Shown here piece after piece: positions 63,765 to 64,000 of a stretch of 64,000 nt of DNA (its first letter is position 1; every line of letters starts with the position of its first letter). The stretch covers positions 146,501 to 210,500 of the forward strand of contig CAUJNA010000466.1 in assembly GCA_963377175.1 (NCBI GenBank), in the 5' to 3' direction. The notes under the pieces were generated by a model that was not told the origin of the DNA, did no database searches, and worked only from the letters and a program-made list of their open reading frames with translations. A program made the translations under genes and the position numbers. Origin of the DNA: Effrenium voratum (lineage: Eukaryota > Sar > Dinophyceae > Suessiales > Symbiodiniaceae).

Positions 63765-64000
63765 AAACGCTGTCTCACATCAACGAGAAACAAAACACAA
63801 CGAACTTGGGCAACAACTGAAACAATGCCCTTCTGAGTGCGGTTGGACAGACGCATTGCTACTGGTCGCACAACGCTCTCGCCGATCTGGGCTTCTTTCT
63901 TTACAAGTGGTCAGGGCAGCCCCACCAAAAGCATTTGTCGGGCCGCGGGGGGAATTGCCTCAAAACCGCACGCAACGACCAACGGCGCGTGTCAAGAGCA
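63765..64000. other. Nothing recognised at window end
   Basis: Could hold the 5' part of the RHS-like copy, but no matching segment was found. Confidence 0.3.

Overview
The window looks like nuclear DNA of a dinoflagellate, probably a Symbiodiniaceae-type alga. The reasons are mixed. There are many satellites and short low-copy repeats and few long genes. Host coding sequence appears as tiny exons bounded by AG acceptors and GT, GC or GA donors. The recognisable long proteins belong to families abundant in dinoflagellates: a copia-type polyprotein with an inserted methyltransferase-like region, a DIRS-like reverse transcriptase and an RHS-like P-loop ATPase. A possible relic of the dinoflagellate spliced leader precedes an intronless gene. 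Species assignment is inference; no rRNA or organelle marker is present.

Layout. 1-2.46 kb is a 9-bp satellite (TGCATCCCT) that switches strand at about 1.35 kb; a degenerate array follows at 3.1-4.1 kb. From 4.3 to 18.1 kb, small exon-like segments on the minus strand encode coiled-coil peptides, separated by microsatellites and apparent intron. A possible small secreted Cys-rich protein lies at 17.0-17.4 kb. 19.73-26.95 kb is a complete LTR retrotransposon on the minus strand: 99-bp LTRs, 5-bp target-site duplication, primer-binding site, polypurine tract, and two overlapping ORFs (Gag-protease, then integrase / methyltransferase-like / RT / RNase H) probably joined by -1 frameshifting. 27-34 kb is repeat-rich, with a foldback element and a ~100-bp dispersed family. 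35.8-51.2 kb holds a second minus-strand set of host exons. Four neighbouring ones (38.47-35.86 kb) join in phase; an intact intronless type II membrane sulfotransferase gene lies among them at 45.2-46.35 kb. 51.8-52.9 kb repeats the strand-switching satellite pattern. 54.9-58.6 kb is a decayed DIRS-like element beside three tandem 494-bp repeats. 60.6-62.3 kb is a stack of three different tandem arrays. 62.4-63.76 kb is a frameshifted RHS-like pseudogene.

How it works together. The only apparently competent mobile system is the copia-type element, whose LTRs differ at one of 99 positions. Its pol carries a region with a PPC motif and a Glu-His-Pro motif placed like the catalytic Cys and Glu of cytosine-C5 methyltransferases, so the element may modify its own DNA. 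The other retro-derived material is broken. The host genes appear to be long and finely divided into exons, apart from the retroposed-looking sulfotransferase. Exon calls were made by eye from frame, amino-acid character and splice sites; they need RNA evidence.
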